Positions 19,507-29,090 of a DNA stretch of 64,000 nt are shown piece after piece. The DNA is taken from the NCBI RefSeq assembly GCF_900107175.1, contig NZ_FNOZ01000002.1:124001-188000 (forward strand). Direction: 5' to 3'. Numbering within the stretch: the stretch's first letter is position 1; each line of letters starts with the position of its first letter. The DNA is from Modestobacter sp. DSM 44400. GTDB lineage: Bacteria > Actinomycetota > Actinomycetes > Mycobacteriales > Geodermatophilaceae. The notes under the pieces were generated by a model that had not been told where the DNA came from, ran no database searches, and saw nothing but the letters and a program-made list of their open reading frames with translations. Both the position numbers and the translations under genes were made by a program.

Positions 19507-21182
19507 CGGGTGCTCCTGTCACTGCTCGTGCTGCCGGCGCCGACGAGCTCCTTGGCGGGGGAGCCGGTCGGGCGGCGGGCGGCGTGGTCGACCTGACCGA
19601 GGCCGGAGAACCGATTGCTGCCGAAGCCCTTGACCCGGCTGAGGACGGCGAGCAGCGGGTGGGTGAAGAGGAAGACGACGACCAGGTCCAGCACCGTCGA
19701 CATGCCCAGGGTGAACGCGAAGCCCTTCACGTCGCCGATGGCCAGCACGTAGAGGATCGCGGCGGCCAGGAAGCTGACCGCGTCGGCGGACAGGATCGTC
19801 CGGCGGGCGCGCACCCACGCCCGCGGGGTGGCGCTGCGCAGCGTGCGGCCCTCCCGCACCTCGTCCTTGAGCCGTTCGAAGTAGACGACGAAGGAGTCGG
19901 CGGTGATGCCGATCGACACGATGAACCCGGCGATGCCGGCCAGGCTCAGCGCGAAGCCGATCTCCCGGCCCAGCAGCACCAGCGTCGCGTAGACGACCGC
20001 CGCGGACAGCAGCAGGCTGGCGATCATCACCAGGCCGAGCAGTCGGTAGTAGAACAGCGCGTACACGAAGACCAGCACGATGCCCAGGCCGCCGGCGATC
20101 AGTCCGGCGCGCAGCTGCTCGCTGCCCAGTTCGGTGGAGACCGACTGCGCGTTGGCCTGGCTGAAGGTCAGCGGGAGCGCGCCGTACTTGAGCTGGTTGG
20201 CCAGGTCCGTGGCCGAGGTCTGGTCGAAGCTGCCGGTGATCTGGGTGCTGCCGCCGTTGATGGCGCCGTTGATGTTCGGCGCGGAGACCACCCGGTTGTC
20301 CAGGGTGATGGCGACCTGGTTGCCCACGTTGGCCGCGGTGTAGGTGGCCCAGGTGGCCGACCCGGAGCTGTTGAAGTCCAGGTTGACGACCCACTCGCCG
20401 GTGGTCGCCATCGTGCCGGCCGAGGCGTCGGTGACAGCGGTGCCCTCGATGACGGCCGGCCCGAGCAGGTACTTGACGGTGCCGTCGGTGGAGCAGGCGG
20501 CCACGTAGTCAGCGGAACGGTCCACCGCACCGGGGGCTGCCGCATCGTTGCTGCTGCACGTCAGCGTGGCGAACTCGGCCGTCGCCTGGTCCTGGGTCAC
20601 GCCCGGCCGGTTCGGGTCCGGCGCCGTGGTGTCCGTCGCGGCGGTGTCACCGGCAGGAGCGGTGGTGGGCGTCGCGGCATCCGTCGGCGTCGCGGCGTCC
20701 GTCGGCGTCGCGGCGTCCGTCGGCGTCGCGGCGTCCGTCGGGGTGGCGCCGTCCGTCGGCGTCGCGCTGCCGTCGGTCGGCGTGGCCGATCCGGTCGCGG
20801 CCGGGGCGGCGGCCGCGGCCTGCAGCACCGGACGGAACCGCAGTTGCGCCGTGGCACCCAGCTCGCGGGCCCGCTCCCCGTTGTCGCCGGGGACGGAGAT
20901 GACGATGTTGCTGTCGCCCTCGGTGACCACCTCGGCCTCGGCGACGCCGAGGCCGTTCACCCGCTGCTCGATGATCTGGCGCGCCAGCTCGAGGTCCGCG
21001 CGGTCGGGGGCCTGGCCGCCGGGAGTGCGCGCGGTCAGCGTGACCGTCGTACCGCCCTGTAGGTCGAGGCCCAGCTGCGGGGTGCGCCGGTCACCGGTGA
21101 AGAAGATCAGGGCGTACATCACCACGATGATCAGCGCGAAGACGCCGAAGTACCGGCGTGCGGGGAGTTGACGGGCAGCCAT
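19503..21182 (-). CDS. secD: Protein translocase subunit SecD
   Basis: The 559-aa protein has a first membrane helix, LGLDLQGGTTVTLTA, a large extracytoplasmic P1 domain, and the conserved membrane block with SLAGIAGFIVSIGITADSFV and YFERLKDEVREGR. The P1 domain is interrupted at about residues 140-190 by a Thr/Pro/Asp/Ala low-complexity insert built from 18-bp DNA repeats. SecD acts with SecF in protein export. ATG 21182 gives the expected N-terminus. yajC lies 15 nt upstream and secF overlaps downstream. Confidence 0.96.
   Translation of the reverse strand: MAARQLPARRYFGVFALIIVVMYALIFFTGDRRTPQLGLDLQGGTTVTLTARTPGGQAPDRADLELARQIIEQRVNGLGVAEAEVVTEGDSNIVISVPGDNGERARELGATAQLRFRPVLQAAAAAPAATGSATPTDGSATPTDGATPTDAATPTDAATPTDAATPTDAATPTTAPAGDTAATDTTAPDPNRPGVTQDQATAEFATLTCSSNDAAAPGAVDRSADYVAACSTDGTVKYLLGPAVIEGTAVTDASAGTMATTGEWVVNLDFNSSGSATWATYTAANVGNQVAITLDNRVVSAPNINGAINGGSTQITGSFDQTSATDLANQLKYGALPLTFSQANAQSVSTELGSEQLRAGLIAGGLGIVLVFVYALFYYRLLGLVMIASLLLSAAVVYATLVLLGREIGFALSLAGIAGFIVSIGITADSFVVYFERLKDEVREGRTLRSATPRAWVRARRTILSADAVSFLAAAILYVLAIGDVKGFAFTLGMSTVLDLVVVFLFTHPLLAVLSRVKGFGSNRFSGLGQVDHAARRPTGSPAKELVGAGSTSSDRSTR
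20668..20757. repeat. Five 18-bp tandem repeats inside secD
   Basis: Five head-to-tail units of 18 bp (consensus GGCGTCGCGGCGTCCGTC on the plus strand); the middle three are identical. On the coding strand each unit encodes a TPTDAA-type hexapeptide, so changes in copy number keep the reading frame. More degenerate units follow to about 20790. Confidence 0.9.
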
Positions 21183-21197
21183 GACGGATGTCCCGGG

Positions 21198-21566
21198 TCA
21201 GCGGGTGCGGTCGGTGGGGTCGCCGTCGCCGTCGACGTACCCGGTCGCACCGGTCGAGCCGCCCAGGGCGCCGGGGGTGTCGTCGGGAGCGACGACGTCC
21301 GGACCGGCGGGACGGCGGATCTCCATGATCGCCGGACGGGCGAAGGTGGCCACGACGCCCGGGGAGATCTCGATGTCGACGGTGCCGTCGCCGAGGGCGG
21401 CGACGGTGCCGTGCATGCCACTGGTGAGCATCACCGGCGTGCCGATGGTGAGGGACTCCTGCATGGCCACCGCCTTGGCCTGCATGCGCTTGCGCTGCCG
21501 CGCGGGCAGCACGATGAGCACGACGAGTGCGATGGCGAGCAGGAAGAACGGGAAGAGCTGTTCCAC
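21198..21566 (-). CDS. yajC: Preprotein translocase accessory subunit YajC
   Basis: The 122-aa protein has the YajC layout: one N-terminal membrane helix (FPFFLLAIALVVLIVLPARQ), the RQRKRMQ basic stretch, and a small soluble domain with GTPVMLTSGMHGTVAALGDG. The C-terminal tail is acidic and disordered. It associates with SecDF. GTG 21566 places the helix at the very N-terminus as expected. It is first in the yajC-secD-secF-apt-relA run. Confidence 0.93.
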   Translation of the reverse strand: MEQLFPFFLLAIALVVLIVLPARQRKRMQAKAVAMQESLTIGTPVMLTSGMHGTVAALGDGTVDIEISPGVVATFARPAIMEIRRPAGPDVVAPDDTPGALGGSTGATGYVDGDGDPTDRTR

Positions 21567-21728
21567 GACTGGTGAGCCTCTCTACCGCGGCAGCATCGCG
21601 CGGTCGGTGCGGCCCGGGTGTCGGGCCGCTCGGGTGCATCGGCGCCGGCGCACTCCTGCGCATGGAGCGACCCCGGGGCGTGACGCGACCCGGGACGCAG
21701 CTCCAGTTGCGCGCCAGCGGAGGTGAGT

Positions 21729-22871
21729 CTAGGCGTCGAACAGTGTCTGTGACGAAGGCCCGGGGGCCGGCGGGTCGGCTGTGCCCCCACTGAGGGGGAG
21801 GCCGCCGCGCGGTACCGCGTGCCCCAGGTGGCGGAAGGCGGCCTCGGTCGCGACCCGCCCGCGCGGGGTCCGGGCCAGCAGCCCGGCCCGCACGAGAAAC
21901 GGCTCGCACACCTCCTCGACGGTGTGCGACTCCTCCCCCACCGCCACGGCCAGCGTCGCCACGCCGACCGGACCGCCGCCGAACCGGCTGACCAGCGCCT
22001 CGAGGACGGCGCGGTCGAGCCGGTCCAGGCCCAGGTCGTCGACGTCGTAGAGAGCCAGCGCGGCCTGGGCCACCTCCCGGGTGACCCGGCCGTCGGCCCG
22101 CACCTCGGCGTAGTCGCGAACCCGGCGCAGCAGCCGGTTGGCGATCCGGGGGGTGCCCCGCGACCGGCAGGCGATCTCGGCCGACCCGTCGTCGGTGAGC
22201 TCCACGCCGAGCAGGCCGGCGCTGCGGGTGAGCACCCGCTGCAGGTCGGCCGGCTCGTAGAACTCCATCTGGCCGACGAAGCCGAACCGGTCGCGCAACG
22301 GCCCGGTGAGCAGCCCGGCCCGGGTGGTGGCGCCGACAAGGGTGAAGGGGTTGATCTCCAGCGGGATGGCCGTGGCACCGGGGCCCTTGCCGACGACGAC
22401 GTCGACCCGGAAGTCCTCCATCGCCATGTAGAGCAGTTCCTCGGCCGGCCGGGCGATGCGGTGGATCTCGTCGATGAAGAGCACGTCGCCGTGGCTGAGG
22501 TTGGACAGCATCGCCGCCAGGTCGCCGGATCGCTCGATCGCCGGACCCGACGTGATCTTGACGCCGGTACCGAGCTCCGAGCCGATGATGAGTGCCAGGC
22601 TGGTCTTGCCCAGGCCGGGCGGCCCGGACAGCAGCACGTGGTCCGGCGGCCGGCCGCGCCGCTTCGCACCCTCCAGCACCAGATCCAGCTGGCGGGCCAC
22701 CTTGGGCTGGCCGATGAACTCCGACAGCGAGTGCGGGCGCAGCGCCGACTCGACGACCCGCTCCTCGTCGCCGACCTGAGCCGACACCGCGTCCTCCCGG
22801 CCGGGACCCGGTGCGGGGACGTCGCTCTCGCCGAAGGCACCCAGCAGCGGCCGGTCGAACGGGCTGCCCAT
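21729..22871 (-). CDS. ruvB: Holliday junction branch migration ATPase RuvB
   Basis: The 380-aa AAA+ protein carries Walker A ([13 protein letters not shown]), Walker B (VLFIDEIHR), sensor 1 ([10 protein letters not shown]) and the C-terminal winged helix ([17 protein letters not shown]). RuvB hexamers drive branch migration with RuvA. ATG 22871 overlaps the ruvA stop by one base (TGATG). The C-terminus ends in a Pro/Gly-rich tail with SQTLFDA. It is the last gene of ruvC-ruvA-ruvB under the SOS box at 24097. Confidence 0.97.
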   Translation of the reverse strand: MGSPFDRPLLGAFGESDVPAPGPGREDAVSAQVGDEERVVESALRPHSLSEFIGQPKVARQLDLVLEGAKRRGRPPDHVLLSGPPGLGKTSLALIIGSELGTGVKITSGPAIERSGDLAAMLSNLSHGDVLFIDEIHRIARPAEELLYMAMEDFRVDVVVGKGPGATAIPLEINPFTLVGATTRAGLLTGPLRDRFGFVGQMEFYEPADLQRVLTRSAGLLGVELTDDGSAEIACRSRGTPRIANRLLRRVRDYAEVRADGRVTREVAQAALALYDVDDLGLDRLDRAVLEALVSRFGGGPVGVATLAVAVGEESHTVEEVCEPFLVRAGLLARTPRGRVATEAAFRHLGHAVPRGGLPLSGGTADPPAPGPSSQTLFDA

Positions 22872-23515
22872 CACGGCCTGCCCAGCAGCTGCAGCGCCTG
22901 CCGGAGCAGAACGGCGACGTCGACGCGGCCGGTGGCGGCCTGCTGCTCCTCGGCGACCGAGTCCAAGGTGGTGAGCACCGGGTCGGCCTCCCGGTTGCTC
23001 CAGCCCAGCTGCAGCAGCGCTGCGGCGAGCTGGTCGCGCCACGGCGCGACCGCGGTGATCGGCCCGAGGCCCGCGGGCAGCGCCGTCCCGCCGTCCAGGG
23101 ACGTGTCGCTCGTGGTCACGCCCAGCCGGTCGCGCAGCTCCAGGACCAACCGCTCGGCGCCCTTCTTGCCGATCCCGGGCACCTGCATGAGCGCCTTGAG
23201 ATCGCCCATCGACACCGCACGGCGGACCTCCCGGGGCGGGTGGATGGCCAGCACCGCTTGCGCCAGCCGCGGGCCCACGCCGTTGGCGGTCTGCAGCAGC
23301 TCGAACAGCTGGCGCTCGTCGTCGTCGGCGAAGCCGTAGAGAGTCAGGGAGTCCTCGCGCACCACCAGGCTGGTGGCCAGCCGCGCCTGCTCCCCCACCT
23401 GCAGTCGGGCGATGGTGCCGGGGGTGCACTGCACCGACAGGCCGATGCCGCCGACCTCGACCACGGCGCCGTCGGGGGCCACGGCGGCGACCCGGCCGCT
23501 GATACTGGCGATCAC
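22871..23515 (-). CDS. ruvA: Holliday junction branch migration complex subunit RuvA
   Basis: The 214-aa protein starts [12 protein letters not shown] (GTG codon) and contains the OB-fold [11 protein letters not shown], the helix-hairpin-helix regions [16 protein letters not shown] and [19 protein letters not shown], and the flexible domain III that contacts RuvB. It binds four-way junctions. GTG 23515 overlaps the ruvC stop by 4 nt (GTGA) and the gene end overlaps ruvB, so the three genes are tightly coupled. Confidence 0.96.
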   Translation of the reverse strand: MIASISGRVAAVAPDGAVVEVGGIGLSVQCTPGTIARLQVGEQARLATSLVVREDSLTLYGFADDDERQLFELLQTANGVGPRLAQAVLAIHPPREVRRAVSMGDLKALMQVPGIGKKGAERLVLELRDRLGVTTSDTSLDGGTALPAGLGPITAVAPWRDQLAAALLQLGWSNREADPVLTTLDSVAEEQQAATGRVDVAVLLRQALQLLGRP

Positions 23516-24078
23516 CGCGACACGCCCGTCCAGCGCGGCAGCGTGGTGGACCGCACGGGCGCACCGATGCCGCCGGCGAGTGCGGCGATCCGCAGCCGAT
23601 CCTGGGCCGGGCCGCGCCACACGTGGCAGACGGCCAGCGCGAGGGCGTCGGCGGCATCCGCGGGCTTGGGCGGGGTGGCGAGGCCCAGGACGCGGGTCAC
23701 CATCAGGGTGACCTGGTCCTTGTCGGCCCGGCCGCTGCCGGAGATGGCGGCCTTGACCTCGCTGGGGGTGTGCCAGGCGACGGGCAGGTCGGCCTGCGCG
23801 GCGGCGAGGGCGGCGACCCCGGCGGCCTGGGCGGTGCCCATCGCCGTCCCCTTGTTGTTCTGGGAGAAGACCCGCTCGATCGCGACGGCGGCCGGCCGGT
23901 GCGCGCGGATCAGCGCGGTCACGGCGGTGTGCACCTCCAGCAGGCGGAGCTCGAGGTCCAGCTCCGGTGAGGTCCGGACGACGCCCACCCCCAGCGCCGT
24001 CGGCCGGGCACCCGGACGCCCCTCGACCACACCCCAGCCGCACCGGGTGAGACCGGGGTCGATGCCCAGCACCCGCAT
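23512..24078 (-). CDS. ruvC: Crossover junction endodeoxyribonuclease RuvC
   Basis: The 188-aa nuclease begins [16 protein letters not shown] (Asp7 catalytic) and has the later acidic residues in [19 protein letters not shown] and [15 protein letters not shown]. It cuts Holliday junctions. The ATG has a strong AGGAGG site and lies 18 nt from the perfect SOS palindrome at 24097..24110. It heads ruvCAB. The C-terminal 25 residues are an extra, family-variable tail. Confidence 0.96.
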   Translation of the reverse strand: MRVLGIDPGLTRCGWGVVEGRPGARPTALGVGVVRTSPELDLELRLLEVHTAVTALIRAHRPAAVAIERVFSQNNKGTAMGTAQAAGVAALAAAQADLPVAWHTPSEVKAAISGSGRADKDQVTLMVTRVLGLATPPKPADAADALALAVCHVWRGPAQDRLRIAALAGGIGAPVRSTTLPRWTGVSR

Positions 24079-24096
24079 GGTGCCTCCTCCATCGGA

Positions 24097-24110
24097 CGAA
24101 CACGTGTTCG
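24097..24110. promoter_or_regulatory. LexA SOS box upstream of ruvCAB
   Basis: CGAACACGTGTTCG is a perfect 14-bp palindrome matching the actinobacterial LexA consensus (CGAAC-N4-GTTCG). It lies 18 nt before ruvC. A TAGCGT -10 hexamer (24115..24120, minus strand) sits 4 bp away, so LexA bound here would cover the transcription start. Induction of ruvCAB by DNA damage follows from this. Confidence 0.85.
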
Positions 24111-24183
24111 AGCCACGCTAACCGGCCGCCACGACCGGATGCGCGTTGCGACACGCCCGCACAGGAGTCTGCCGTCTCCGCGG

Positions 24184-24618
24184 TCAGCGCACCCCGATGG
24201 CGATGACCGGGGTGGCTGCGGGGTCCAGCCAGCGCAGCAGGATCTGCAGGCTCCCCCGGTCGACCGCCACGCAGCCGGCGGTCGGGGCGCCGTTGGCGAT
24301 GTGCAGGAAGTACGCCGATCAGGCACCCGGCGTCCCGCCGCGGTTGTAGTCGATGACCACCGCGTGGTCGTAGACCGGGCCGGCGGCGTACAGGTCCTCC
24401 CCCGCCGCCTCGGAGCAGGGACAGGTGCCGGGCAGGCACTGCGCGTAGGAGTTGTAGAGCTCACTGGCCGGGTCCGCGACCCACCAGTCGTCGCCGTCGA
24501 CCACCCGGTAGGGCAGCGCGGTGCCCGGGTCGGCGGCGTGTGTCGCATGACCACCCCCGCGATCGCGGCCGCGTCCGGTGCCCGGCCGCTGGCAGGCTGG
24601 GCAGCAGGGCCGGGGCAA
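24184..24618 (-). pseudogene. L,D-transpeptidase (YkuD-like) remnant with internal stop
   Basis: The frame reads DPGTALPYRVVDGDDWWVAD, then NSYAQCLPGTC, then YDHAVVIDYNRGGTPGA, and meets TGA at 24321..24319. After that stop the same frame continues with SAYFLHIANGAPTAGCVAV, including the catalytic Cys, and ends RWLDPAATPVIAIGVR at 24184. This is the C-terminal two-thirds of the secreted YkuD-like L,D-transpeptidases common in actinobacteria. The N-terminal signal peptide and first half are missing. Both the truncation and the stop argue for a pseudogene. The His of the active site is probably FLHI. Confidence 0.75.
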
Positions 24619-24740
24619 CCGAGGGACCTCGAGCGTGTCCCGGTGCCCGTGGGACGAGTGGTACGACTGAGGCGCGGAGCGGCGATCGGCCGCCCGCGAC
24701 CGTCAGGCGTCGAGCACACCGGACGCCTTCCGGCCCCGGT

Positions 24741-24815
24741 CCGCTCGCTGGCGCTCGCTCAGCAGATCGGTCGCTCGCTGGTGCTCGCTGGTGCTCACTG
24801 CGATGCTCACTCCCT
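24741..24815. repeat. Dispersed GCTCGCT-rich spacer repeat, copy 3
   Basis: The spacer downstream of yebC is built from degenerate GCTCGCTGGTGCTCGCTGGT units and ends with CTCACTGCGATGCTCACTCC. On the minus strand the GAGTGAGCATCGCAGTGAGC segment closely matches copy 2 (11395..11430). There is no coding potential. The rest of 24619..24843 shows nothing recognisable. Confidence 0.5.
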
Positions 24816-24843
24816 GTCGGCCCCCGGGATGCTCCCGGCACCG

Positions 24844-25596
24844 TCAGGCGTCGATCTTCTCCATGATTTCGTCGGACACGTCGTAGTTCGCGTACACGTT
24901 CTGCACGTCGTCGCAGTCCTCGAGGGCGTCGATGAGCCGGAAGACCTTGCCCGCGGACTCCTCGTCCAGCTCCACCTGCACGCTGGGCACGAACCCGGCC
25001 TCGGCCGAGTCGTAGTCGATGCCGGCCTCCTGCAGCGCGGTGCGGACGGCGACCAGATCGCCCGGCTCGCACACCACCTCGAAGGTGTCCCCGAGGTCGC
25101 GCACCTCCTCGGCACCGGCGTCGAGCACGGCCATCAGCACGTCGTCCTCGGTGGTGCCGGCCGCCGGGACCTCGACGACGCCCTTGCGGGAGAACAGGTA
25201 GGACACCGAGCCCGGGTCGGCCATGTTCCCGCCGTTGCGGGTCATCGCCGTGCGGACCTCCATGGCCGACCGGTTCTTGTTGTCGGTGAGGCACTCGATG
25301 AGGACGGCGACCCCGGCGGGGGCGTACCCCTCGTAGGTGATGTTCTGCCAGTCGACCCCGCCGGCCTCCAGGCCAGCGCCGCGCTTGACCGCCCGGTCGA
25401 TGTTGTCATTGGGCACCGAGGCCTTCTTCGCCCGCGTGACCGCGTCGAAGAGGGTCGGGTTGCCATTGATGTCCCCGCCGCCCGTGCGCGCCGCGACCTC
25501 GATGTTCTTGATCAGCTTGGCGAAGAGCTTGCCGCGCTTGGCGTCGATCCCGGCCTTCTTGTGCTTGGTCGTCGCCCACTTGGAATGGCCGCTCAC
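24844..25596 (-). CDS. yebC: YebC/PmpR family DNA-binding regulatory protein (TACO1-like)
   Basis: The 250-aa protein starts with the hallmark [20 protein letters not shown] and contains [20 protein letters not shown] and [20 protein letters not shown], the three-domain YebC fold at the normal length. The family includes transcription regulators and factors that relieve ribosome stalling; which applies here is open. GTG 25596 follows a strong AGGAGG site. It sits downstream of pdxS-pdxT, the conserved actinobacterial order, and upstream of ruvC. Confidence 0.95.
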   Translation of the reverse strand: MSGHSKWATTKHKKAGIDAKRGKLFAKLIKNIEVAARTGGGDINGNPTLFDAVTRAKKASVPNDNIDRAVKRGAGLEAGGVDWQNITYEGYAPAGVAVLIECLTDNKNRSAMEVRTAMTRNGGNMADPGSVSYLFSRKGVVEVPAAGTTEDDVLMAVLDAGAEEVRDLGDTFEVVCEPGDLVAVRTALQEAGIDYDSAEAGFVPSVQVELDEESAGKVFRLIDALEDCDDVQNVYANYDVSDEIMEKIDA

Positions 25597-25605
25597 GAGT
25601 CCTCC

Positions 25606-25680
25606 TCGCTGACGCTCGTCGGCCCCCTTCGGGCTGCCGCTGTGCTCGTTGGTGAGCTCGCACGCTCGCTCACTGCCGCT
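25606..25680. repeat. Dispersed CGCTGACGCTCG-type spacer repeat, copy 4
   Basis: The yebC/pdxT spacer holds TCGCTGACGCTCGTCGG, identical to 1420..1436, and GTGAGCTCGCACGCTCGCTC (25652..25671). It reaches into the last codons of pdxT. The ribosome-binding site of yebC lies at its edge. Confidence 0.5.
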
Positions 25681-26353
25681 TACCTCCCTCATCGACGGCG
25701 CCTGCGTCGGCGCCGTCTGTACCTACGTTCTGGGACCGGGCAGCCCGCACCAGGTCCACGAACAGTGCGTGCACCCGGGTGTCCCCGGTGAGCTCCGGGT
25801 GGAAGCTGGTGGCCACCAGCCTCCCCTGCCGGACCGCGACGATCTTACCGTCGGCCGGCCCGCCGACGACCCGGCCGAGCACCTCGACGTCCGGGCCGGC
25901 CTGCTCCACCCACGGCGCACGGATGAAGACCGCGTGCAGCGGGCCGCCGGTCACCCCGGCGACGGCCACGTCGGCCTCGAAGGAGTCGACCTGCCGGCCG
26001 AAGGCGTTGCGCCGGACGGTCACGTCCAGCCCGCCCACGGTCTGCTGATCGTCCGGCGCGTCGAGGAGGCGGTCGGCCAGCAGGATCATCCCGGCGCAGG
26101 AGCCGTACACCGGCAGCCCGCCGCGCACAGCGGCCCGCAATGGCTCGAGCAGCCCGAACCGGTCGGCCAGCTTCCCCATGGTCGTCGACTCCCCGCCCGG
26201 GACGACGAGGCCGTCGACGGCCGCGAGCTCCTCGGGGCGGCGCACCGTCACCGCCTCGGCGCCCTCACCGCGCAGCACGGCGACGTGCTCGCGTACGTCG
26301 CCCTGCAACGCGAGCACCCCGATCACCGGGGCGGTCCTGGTGGGGCAGCTCAC
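25670..26353 (-). CDS. pdxT: Pyridoxal 5'-phosphate synthase glutaminase subunit PdxT
   Basis: The 227-aa class I glutamine amidotransferase contains [13 protein letters not shown], the [13 protein letters not shown] oxyanion region, the catalytic Cys in [14 protein letters not shown], and the His-x-Glu pair in [11 protein letters not shown]. It supplies ammonia to PdxS for PLP synthesis. GTG 26353 overlaps the pdxS stop by 4 nt (GTGA), consistent with a 1:1 complex. A hydrophilic C-terminal tail extends into the spacer repeat. Confidence 0.96.
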   Translation of the reverse strand: MSCPTRTAPVIGVLALQGDVREHVAVLRGEGAEAVTVRRPEELAAVDGLVVPGGESTTMGKLADRFGLLEPLRAAVRGGLPVYGSCAGMILLADRLLDAPDDQQTVGGLDVTVRRNAFGRQVDSFEADVAVAGVTGGPLHAVFIRAPWVEQAGPDVEVLGRVVGGPADGKIVAVRQGRLVATSFHPELTGDTRVHALFVDLVRAARSQNVGTDGADAGAVDEGGKRQ

Positions 26354-27252
26354 CAGCCGCGCGTCGCGTAGCGCTCGCTGTCGGGCAGGGTGCTCACGTT
26401 GATGCCGACCATCGGCTCGCCGAGGCCGCGGGAGACCTTGGCGACCACGTCGGCGTCGTCGTGGAACGTGGTGGCCTGCACGATCGCGGCCGCACGCAGC
26501 GCCGGGTCACCGGACTTGAAGATGCCCGAGCCGACGAACACGCCCTCGGCGCCCAGCTGCATCATCATCGCCGCGTCGGCCGGGGTGGCGATGCCGCCGG
26601 CGGTGAACAGCACGACCGGCAGCTTGCCCAGCCGGGCGACCTCGCGGACCAGGTCGATCGGGGCCCGCAGCTCCTTGGCCGCCACGAACAGCTCGGTCTC
26701 GTCCAGGGTGGCCAGCCGGCGGATGCCGGCCCGGATGCTGCGCATGTGCCGGGTGGCCTCCACGACGTTGCCAGTGCCGGCCTCGCCCTTGGAGCGGATC
26801 ATCGCCGCACCCTCGGAGATGCGCCGCAGCGCCTCACCCAGATCGGTGGCCCCGCAGACGAACGGCACGGTGAACTCGCTCTTGGCGATGTGGTGTGCCT
26901 CGTCGGCGGGGGTCAGCACCTCGGACTCGTCGATGTAGTCGACCCCGAGGGCCTGCAGCACCTGCGCCTCGACGAAGTGGCCGATGCGCGCCTTGGCCAT
27001 GACCGGGATCGAGACCGCGCTGATGATGCCGTCGATCATGTCCGGGTCGCTCATCCGGGCGATGCCGCCCTGGGCGCGGATGTCGGCGGGCACTCGCTCC
27101 AGCGCCATGACGGCCACCGCGCCGGCGTCCTCGGCGATCTTCGCCTGCTCCGGGGTGACGACGTCCATGATGACGCCGCCCTTGAGCTGCTCGGCCATGC
27201 CGCGCTTGACGAGCTCGGTGCCGGTACTGGGGGTGTCGGGGTGCAGTGCCAC
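26350..27252 (-). CDS. pdxS: Pyridoxal 5'-phosphate synthase lyase subunit PdxS
   Basis: The 300-aa (beta/alpha)8 protein has the signature segments [60 protein letters not shown] and the phosphate site [16 protein letters not shown]. It condenses ribose 5-phosphate, glyceraldehyde 3-phosphate and ammonia to PLP. Catalytic lysines are in place. GTG 27252 gives the family length; a GAGG stretch lies about 9 nt before it. It heads pdxS-pdxT-yebC. Confidence 0.97.
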   Translation of the reverse strand: MALHPDTPSTGTELVKRGMAEQLKGGVIMDVVTPEQAKIAEDAGAVAVMALERVPADIRAQGGIARMSDPDMIDGIISAVSIPVMAKARIGHFVEAQVLQALGVDYIDESEVLTPADEAHHIAKSEFTVPFVCGATDLGEALRRISEGAAMIRSKGEAGTGNVVEATRHMRSIRAGIRRLATLDETELFVAAKELRAPIDLVREVARLGKLPVVLFTAGGIATPADAAMMMQLGAEGVFVGSGIFKSGDPALRAAAIVQATTFHDDADVVAKVSRGLGEPMVGINVSTLPDSERYATRGW

Positions 27253-27305
27253 GGTTTGCTGCCTCACGGGGAGAGTCGATTGCGGTCGGTCAATCGTACG
27301 GCCGG

Positions 27306-27839
27306 TCAGCCGGCCGGCCGGCCATCGCCCGCGTGCGCACCCACCACGGCGTCCTGACCGTCGTCGATGTCGAAGTAGCGCGGCCACGGGCGGCGCGCGT
27401 GCAGCCGCAGCAGCCGGGACAGCCGGCGACGGCGCAGCGCGCGGGTGTCCCGGACCGCGTCGTTGTAGAACCGCCGCGCCAGCCCCACCCGAACGTCGGC
27501 GTCCTCGGCCCCGGACGGGAGCATCGCGTTCGGTACCCGGCGCAACTCCCGGCCCAGCGCGTTCTCCGCCGCCTCCCGGTCGCCGGCGGCCGGCGAGCGG
27601 GCACCGGCGGCGGCCGCGGCCAGGTCGTCGGCGGCAGGGCGGCCCAACTCGGCGGCACAGGTGGCGGCGATCGCGACGGCCAGTTCGGCCCGGCGCAGCA
27701 GGGCCGCGTCGAGCACGACCCAGGCGCGCCGGACCCGGCCGGCCAGCCGGCGCAGTCGGGTCAGCGTCCAGGCGGTCCAGCCCAGCGAGAACATCAGCAG
27801 GACACCGGCCGTCAGCAGCAGCCAGGATCCGGTGGTCAC
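27306..27839 (-). CDS. LemA-like membrane-anchored helical protein
   Basis: The 177-aa protein has one N-terminal membrane helix ([20 protein letters not shown]) followed by long helices ([39 protein letters not shown]), similar in layout to LemA proteins, with a final RYFDIDD motif. The match is by pattern and neighbourhood (genes of this type follow pimA in actinobacteria), not by a diagnostic motif. GTG 27839 lies 11 nt after the pimA stop. Function unknown. Confidence 0.7.
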   Translation of the reverse strand: MTTGSWLLLTAGVLLMFSLGWTAWTLTRLRRLAGRVRRAWVVLDAALLRRAELAVAIAATCAAELGRPAADDLAAAAAGARSPAAGDREAAENALGRELRRVPNAMLPSGAEDADVRVGLARRFYNDAVRDTRALRRRRLSRLLRLHARRPWPRYFDIDDGQDAVVGAHAGDGRPAG

Positions 27840-27850
27840 GGAAGACAAGG

Positions 27851-29074
27851 TTAGCGGCGTACCCGGCGGCGGAAGGGCCCCGACGTCGCGTCGTCCCGCT
27901 GGGCCGACGGGGTCGGGCCCAGCAGCGCGCCGTTCTCGTCGGTGCTGGCAGTGACCGCTCCCCCGCCGGGCAGGGCCACGGTTTCGTAGACGGCGAGGAT
28001 CCGCCGGGCGACCACCGACCAGTCGTAGCCGGCGGCGACGCGGGCGCCGACGGCGGACAGCCCGGCGCGCCGGTCCGGGTCGGCCAGCAGCGCCGACAGC
28101 CCCGTCGCGAGGTCGGCGGGGTCGCCCCGACGCACCAGCAGCCCGGCGGCGCCGTCCTCCAGGACCCGGGTGAAGGCGTCCAGGTCGCTGGCCACCACCG
28201 GCGCCCCGGCGGCCATGGCCTCGACCAGCACCACGCCGAAGCTCTCGCCCATCAGGTTCGGAGCGCAGTAGACGTCGACCGACCGCAGGAAGGCGGTCTT
28301 GTCGGCCTCGGTGAGCTCGCCGAGCAGGGTGACGTGCGGGCGCAGGTCCTCCCCCACCAGTGCCTCGAGTTCGTCGGGGTCGCCCCGTCCGGCGACCAGC
28401 AGCTGGACGGTGGGATGGTCGGCGACGACGGACCGCATCGCATCCAGCAGCACCGGCAGGCCCTTGCGTGGCTCGTCGTAGCGCCCCAGGAAGCCGATGG
28501 TGGGCGCCTGCGCGCCGCGGCGGTGGCCGGGCAGGGAGGGGCCGGTCGCGAAGGCCGGCACGTGCACGCCGTTGGGGATGACGACCGCGTCGCCGCCGAG
28601 GTGCTCGACCTGGACCCGGCGGGCGAAGTCGGAGACCGCGATCCGCCCGTTGATGCGCTCCAGCCACGGTCTTGCCCAGGGGCCGAGGGCGGCGAGCACC
28701 TTCGACCGGGTGGTGGCCGCGTGGAAGGTCGCCACGATCGGTCCGCGGGCGATCATGCACACCAGCAGCGAGAGCGATACCGACGCCGGCTCGTGCACGT
28801 GGACGACGTCGAAGTGCCCCTCGCGCAGCCAGCGGCGGGCCCGGGCGGCGGAGACCAGGCCGAACTGCACCCCGGCCATCGACCCGTTGTAGGGCACCGG
28901 CACCGCCCGTCCGGAGAAGGTGACGTGTTCCGGCAGGAACTCCTCGCGCTCGGCCGGGGTGAGCACCTCGACGTGGTGATCCATGCCGCGCAGCGTCTCG
29001 GCCAGGTCGCGCACGTGGTACTGGACGCCGCCGGGGACGTCCCACCGGTAGGGGCAGACCAGTCCGATCCTCAT
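27851..29074 (-). CDS. pimA: Phosphatidyl-myo-inositol mannosyltransferase PimA (GT4 family)
   Basis: The 407-aa glycosyltransferase has a GT-B fold with [20 protein letters not shown] at the N-terminus, [15 protein letters not shown], the donor-site segment [16 protein letters not shown], and the EX7E-type motif [14 protein letters not shown]. PimA adds the first mannose from GDP-mannose to phosphatidylinositol at the inner membrane face. It follows the acyltransferase and pgsA genes, which act in the same pathway. ATG 29074 yields the canonical start. The C-terminus has a disordered basic tail. Confidence 0.95.
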   Translation of the reverse strand: MRIGLVCPYRWDVPGGVQYHVRDLAETLRGMDHHVEVLTPAEREEFLPEHVTFSGRAVPVPYNGSMAGVQFGLVSAARARRWLREGHFDVVHVHEPASVSLSLLVCMIARGPIVATFHAATTRSKVLAALGPWARPWLERINGRIAVSDFARRVQVEHLGGDAVVIPNGVHVPAFATGPSLPGHRRGAQAPTIGFLGRYDEPRKGLPVLLDAMRSVVADHPTVQLLVAGRGDPDELEALVGEDLRPHVTLLGELTEADKTAFLRSVDVYCAPNLMGESFGVVLVEAMAAGAPVVASDLDAFTRVLEDGAAGLLVRRGDPADLATGLSALLADPDRRAGLSAVGARVAAGYDWSVVARRILAVYETVALPGGGAVTASTDENGALLGPTPSAQRDDATSGPFRRRVRR

Positions 29075-29090
29075 CGTGGGCCGATGCGCA

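Noticed and set aside
20668-20790. Possible CRISPR-like repeats
   Set aside because: Units are 18 bp with no spacers, in frame inside secD.
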